Below are positions 61,221 through 64,000 of a DNA stretch of 64,000 nt, in pieces. The position numbers and the translations under genes were made by a program. The notes beneath the pieces are model-generated. The model saw only the letters and a program-made list of their open reading frames with translations, searched no databases and had not been told where the DNA came from. Within the stretch, counting starts at the first letter, position 1; each line of letters starts with the position of its first letter. This DNA is from CAZWRV01 sp964636325 (GTDB taxonomy: Bacteria > Verrucomicrobiota > Lentisphaeria > Victivallales > GWF2-50-93), in NCBI GenBank assembly GCA_964636325.1, contig CAZWRV010000002.1, forward strand, positions 62,001-126,000, in the 5' to 3' direction.

Positions 61221-64000
61221 TCACTTCCCCGGTGGAAGCGCAGTTTTCGGATATGCGTTTCCCACAGCGAGCAATATCAGGCGGAGATCATGGCGGTTGA
61301 CTTTGACTTCCCAATGCGAAAGGTCTTTCCACTGAATCGCTTCGTCGGTTTCGGCGTCAAGGCACATATAACGGAACATTTCGATCAATCTTTTCTGCGG
61401 ATACAATTTTGCGGTGACGGGCTGGTCGCCGACATTGCCGACGACCAATAATACGCCGTCGGGGCGTTGGTAGAGGCTGACTTTCACGGAATCCGGCTCC
61501 GCCTTGACAAGATCCTTGCTTTCCCAGTAGCCGATGAAATTCACGTCCTTCTCCCAGGGCTTGATACGGTTCCGGGCCAGGCGCAGATCGCCTATGACCT
61601 TGCTGTCACGCGCTCCGGTGTTCCAGCTTCCGAGGTCCTGATCGTTCAACATGGCGAGCATCATCATGCAGCGGGTGTCCTTGGCGAAGACTTCCGGATC
61701 GCCCTGCCGTCCTTTCGGTGACGACATTCCGATCTGGCCCGCCTGACCGAACTGCTTCGAGGGGTTGTAGGCGGCGTAGCGGTCGAGGGAGCCGTAGAAG
61801 TCCAGGTTGTCGCGATCCTCGAACGGATTGTAGTAGCCGTGCTCGCAGGGACGCCACATCCCGATGAAGCCGTATGCCGGCATGAAGTGGGCGTGGCAGT
61901 GCTGGGAATCCGAAAGCAGGTTGGGGCGCTTGTGCTGGGAATTGACATATGCGGCACGCTTCCAGCGCTCGCGGTAATTCCACAGGCCTGAGGACCAGAT
62001 CTTGCGGCCGTCCTCGCGTGTGAATCCGAAACCCAGCTCCTCATCATAGATCGGCTTCGGATATCCGCAGTCGTCGTATGTGCCGCAGATGGGGGTCTGT
62101 TCGAGCGCCAGATCGTATGCGTAGGTCAGGAAATCGACATAGCTTGGTCGTCCGCCTGTGTCGAAATAAACATAGCGCTCCTTGTCGTCCCCGAAGAACC
62201 GGCTTTTCCATAGGGAATTCTGGGGGTCGGGCCCTGCGGCGGCCTCCCAGGCCTGGCGGTCGATGCCCCATTCGCCCCTGAAGACGCGCGTTTCCGGAAA
62301 TCCCTTTGGGACCATGGGCCAGTATGTGTAGCCGACAACCATTTTGTCGCCGCCGGCCGCAAGCTTCTCAAGATAATCCCTCGATCGTTTCTGCTCTTCC
62401 GGAGTCACGCCGGGATGTATGAAGCATAGTCCTCCTCCGGGCATTGCGTTTCCGCTGCCGCCGGTCTGCACCAGTTTGACTGGGGCGTCGGTGGGATGTG
62501 CGATGTCCTGGATGCCGCGCCAGCCATCGGGAAGGGGCTTGAGGGGGCCGGCCTGGAACGCAAACTCGAGTGTGCGCGGCGTCTTGAGATCGAACTCCTT
62601 GTCCACGAAGTTCAGCCAAAGGACAAGTTGCTCGCCTTCCCTCCAGGCCTCGACCGCCGGCGCATCGTCGCGGATAAGCCAGCCCTTGTCGCTGTCCGAG
62701 GCGTAGCAGAAACATACGTCATGGTCGCCGACCCAGAACAGTGAGGCGAAAGACGGTGAACAGCACACTGAGCGGGTGCTGTTGAAGCTGTCGAAAACTT
62801 TCCCCTGCGTGTCCGGCAGCAGGTCGCCCTGGATGCAAGTTCCCTGCGTGTCGCCGGCGGCCGAGTAGAATTGTGCGAATTTCGCAGAGATCGGGAGCTT
62901 GAGCCTCAGGCGGCTTATCTTGACGGCATCCCTGTCCGGCCCGTATGTCAGGCGGTAAAGAAGGAAGCCGTCATACTCCATGACGCACTCGAGTTTGATC
63001 TTTAAGGGGCCTGCAGACAATGTCGAGTCGCCTTTGACCTCGCCGGATTTTTTTGACGTGAATTGAAACGGCTTTTCTATTTTGACTTCGGCGGGCCTGC
63101 CGTCGATTTCGGCCAGCAGCTGCGCCTCGCCCGTAAGCATCTGACGCCCTTGCGATTCAATGCCTTGCGGCAGGCCGCTTGCCGCGAACGAATAGGCGCG
63201 CCCCCATGGCCTCACGGCCTGACCATCGACCTCAAGCGGCGTATATGGGGCCGGCACGGCTTCGCCGACGCCGCGCGGATTCTTCATCCAGTCGAATATT
63301 TTTTTCTCGAACCAGTCGTCGCAGTCCGCCATAAGCTCTCCTTTTCCAGGGGACAGCACCTTCACCTTGACCACATATTCGCCCTCGGGCAAATCCTTCG
63401 TGGAAGAACGCCAAGTGCCCTTATAGTCCTTGAAATCGGAAAAGGTTCCTTCCAGCACCGGCTTGCCGTTCTCCTCCCCTTTTTTCCATACTTTTATCTC
63501 GGCCTTCGGCGGCTCGCCCGCCCAGGAGGTCTTCTTCGCCCACGCCGTCCAGTCTACGATTACCGAGAGGCGGTCGAGCGAAGGGAGGAAGCGCGGAAAG
63601 ACGTAGACGAGCGGAACCTTGGGCGCCACCCTCTTGGCAAACCATGGCGAAGGCACGTTGACCTGGCGCTCAGAAAAATAAAGTGTTTTGCCGGCTTCGT
63701 CCGAGACCTTGATCGAGACGATGTTGGCGGCCAGCAGGCTTTCCCCTTTGCCGATGTTAATCTCTTTCGTTTCGCCGGGCTTGACTTCCATTTCCTGCGC
63801 GTCTTCGCCGATCTTTTTCCCGTCGAGACCCGTGCCCGCCAGCTCGGTTTTCACCTTGCATGGCTTGTCCGTACCGTTGGCCAGCTCGACCGTCATCTGC
63901 AGTTTGCCGTCTATGAGCGGCTTTACGGACTTTATCCTGGCGGCGGCCGCCTGGCTGTCGAATGTCGCGTTCCCTCCGACGCGGCAGTCGTTCAAGGCGC
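61221..64000 (-). CDS. DUF6067 glycoside-hydrolase-like protein, 5' end beyond the window
   Basis: The frame stays open to the right edge; the codon taken as a start near 63995 is an internal TTG, so the N-terminus is missing. The visible ~924 residues hold beta domains (KPLIDGKLQMTVELANGTDK, YFSERQVNVPSPWF), a middle sandwich (VPAPYTPLEVDGQAVRPWG) and the TIM-barrel-like DUF6067 region (DGWRGIQDIAHP, GGGLCFIHPGVTPEEQKRS, ICGTYDDCGYPKPIYDEELG, HCHAHFMPAYGFIGMWRP), then a C-terminal beta domain (FIGYWESKDLVKAEPDSVKV). It is a relative of the 26928 gene and the intact counterpart of the eroded copy at 18223. Probable extracytoplasmic glycosidase; substrate unknown. Confidence 0.75.
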   Translation of the reverse strand, partial: ALNDCRVGGNATFDSQAAAARIKSVKPLIDGKLQMTVELANGTDKPCKVKTELAGTGLDGKKIGEDAQEMEVKPGETKEINIGKGESLLAANIVSIKVSDEAGKTLYFSERQVNVPSPWFAKRVAPKVPLVYVFPRFLPSLDRLSVIVDWTAWAKKTSWAGEPPKAEIKVWKKGEENGKPVLEGTFSDFKDYKGTWRSSTKDLPEGEYVVKVKVLSPGKGELMADCDDWFEKKIFDWMKNPRGVGEAVPAPYTPLEVDGQAVRPWGRAYSFAASGLPQGIESQGRQMLTGEAQLLAEIDGRPAEVKIEKPFQFTSKKSGEVKGDSTLSAGPLKIKLECVMEYDGFLLYRLTYGPDRDAVKISRLRLKLPISAKFAQFYSAAGDTQGTCIQGDLLPDTQGKVFDSFNSTRSVCCSPSFASLFWVGDHDVCFCYASDSDKGWLIRDDAPAVEAWREGEQLVLWLNFVDKEFDLKTPRTLEFAFQAGPLKPLPDGWRGIQDIAHPTDAPVKLVQTGGSGNAMPGGGLCFIHPGVTPEEQKRSRDYLEKLAAGGDKMVVGYTYWPMVPKGFPETRVFRGEWGIDRQAWEAAAGPDPQNSLWKSRFFGDDKERYVYFDTGGRPSYVDFLTYAYDLALEQTPICGTYDDCGYPKPIYDEELGFGFTREDGRKIWSSGLWNYRERWKRAAYVNSQHKRPNLLSDSQHCHAHFMPAYGFIGMWRPCEHGYYNPFEDRDNLDFYGSLDRYAAYNPSKQFGQAGQIGMSSPKGRQGDPEVFAKDTRCMMMLAMLNDQDLGSWNTGARDSKVIGDLRLARNRIKPWEKDVNFIGYWESKDLVKAEPDSVKVSLYQRPDGVLLVVGNVGDQPVTAKLYPQKRLIEMFRYMCLDAETDEAIQWKDLSHWEVKVNRHDLRLILLAVGNAYPKTALPPGK

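Overview
The window is GC-rich, mostly single-strand runs of very large secreted proteins for breaking down complex carbohydrate, and most resembles a Lentisphaerota/Victivallales or Kiritimatiellota-type bacterium (inference). Supporting signs are DUF6067-, DUF6259- and GH42-like glycosidases of over 1,000 residues, paired FAD_oxidored-family enzymes, a prepilin-type N-terminus (FTLIELLVVIAIIAILM), and cobalamin-dependent metabolism (CbiB, MetH, relics of MttB and of a B12-binding radical SAM protein). Many gaps hold short dispersed repeats and broken genes, so this genome is expanding repeats and eroding genes at the same time.

Region 1 (1-16.7 kb, + strand): a polysaccharide-use cluster. 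It has the end of a secreted protein, a REP-associated tyrosine transposase (RAYT), two ~1,300-residue secreted proteins with toroid-like regions, two right-handed beta-helix proteins, a GH65 phosphorylase-like enzyme whose general-acid Glu position is Gln, and a PfkB sugar kinase. Every gap from 779 to 13,535 carries copies of one REP palindrome placed just upstream of the next start codon. An AraC regulator faces the cluster.

Region 2 (17.7-36.5 kb, + strand): a composite pseudogene (MttB piece joined to an eroded DUF6067 gene), an SGNH esterase with a C-terminal CBM9-like region, a DUF6259-like protein, a GH42 beta-galactosidase, a broken pilin, a DUF6067 glycosidase, a GDPD phosphodiesterase, a GH42-like giant and an unknown secreted protein. 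Region 3 (36.7-43.5 kb, - strand): a GH94 phosphorylase, two FAD-dependent oxidoreductases and an IclR regulator. The phosphorylases GH65 and GH94 suggest energy-saving phosphorolysis of imported disaccharides.

Region 4 (43.7-61 kb) is mixed housekeeping and mobile DNA: an exported rubrerythrin next to a ferric-reductase-type flavocytochrome, an MscS channel fused to a ParB-like domain, TrmB, a GAF-PTS enzyme I, an IS630 transposase in two frames, a PIN toxin-antitoxin pair, CbiB, tRNA-Gln(CUG), a short MetH, a PHP phosphoesterase and a Pro/Ala-rich secreted protein. Six full or partial copies of a ~274-bp MITE-like element are scattered here. The window ends inside a second full-size DUF6067 gene on the - strand.

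The observations I rate most interesting are the MscS-ParB fusion, the REP/RAYT-punctuated cluster, and the MITE family whose outward ends read as ribosome-binding sites and one of which now supplies a gene's start.
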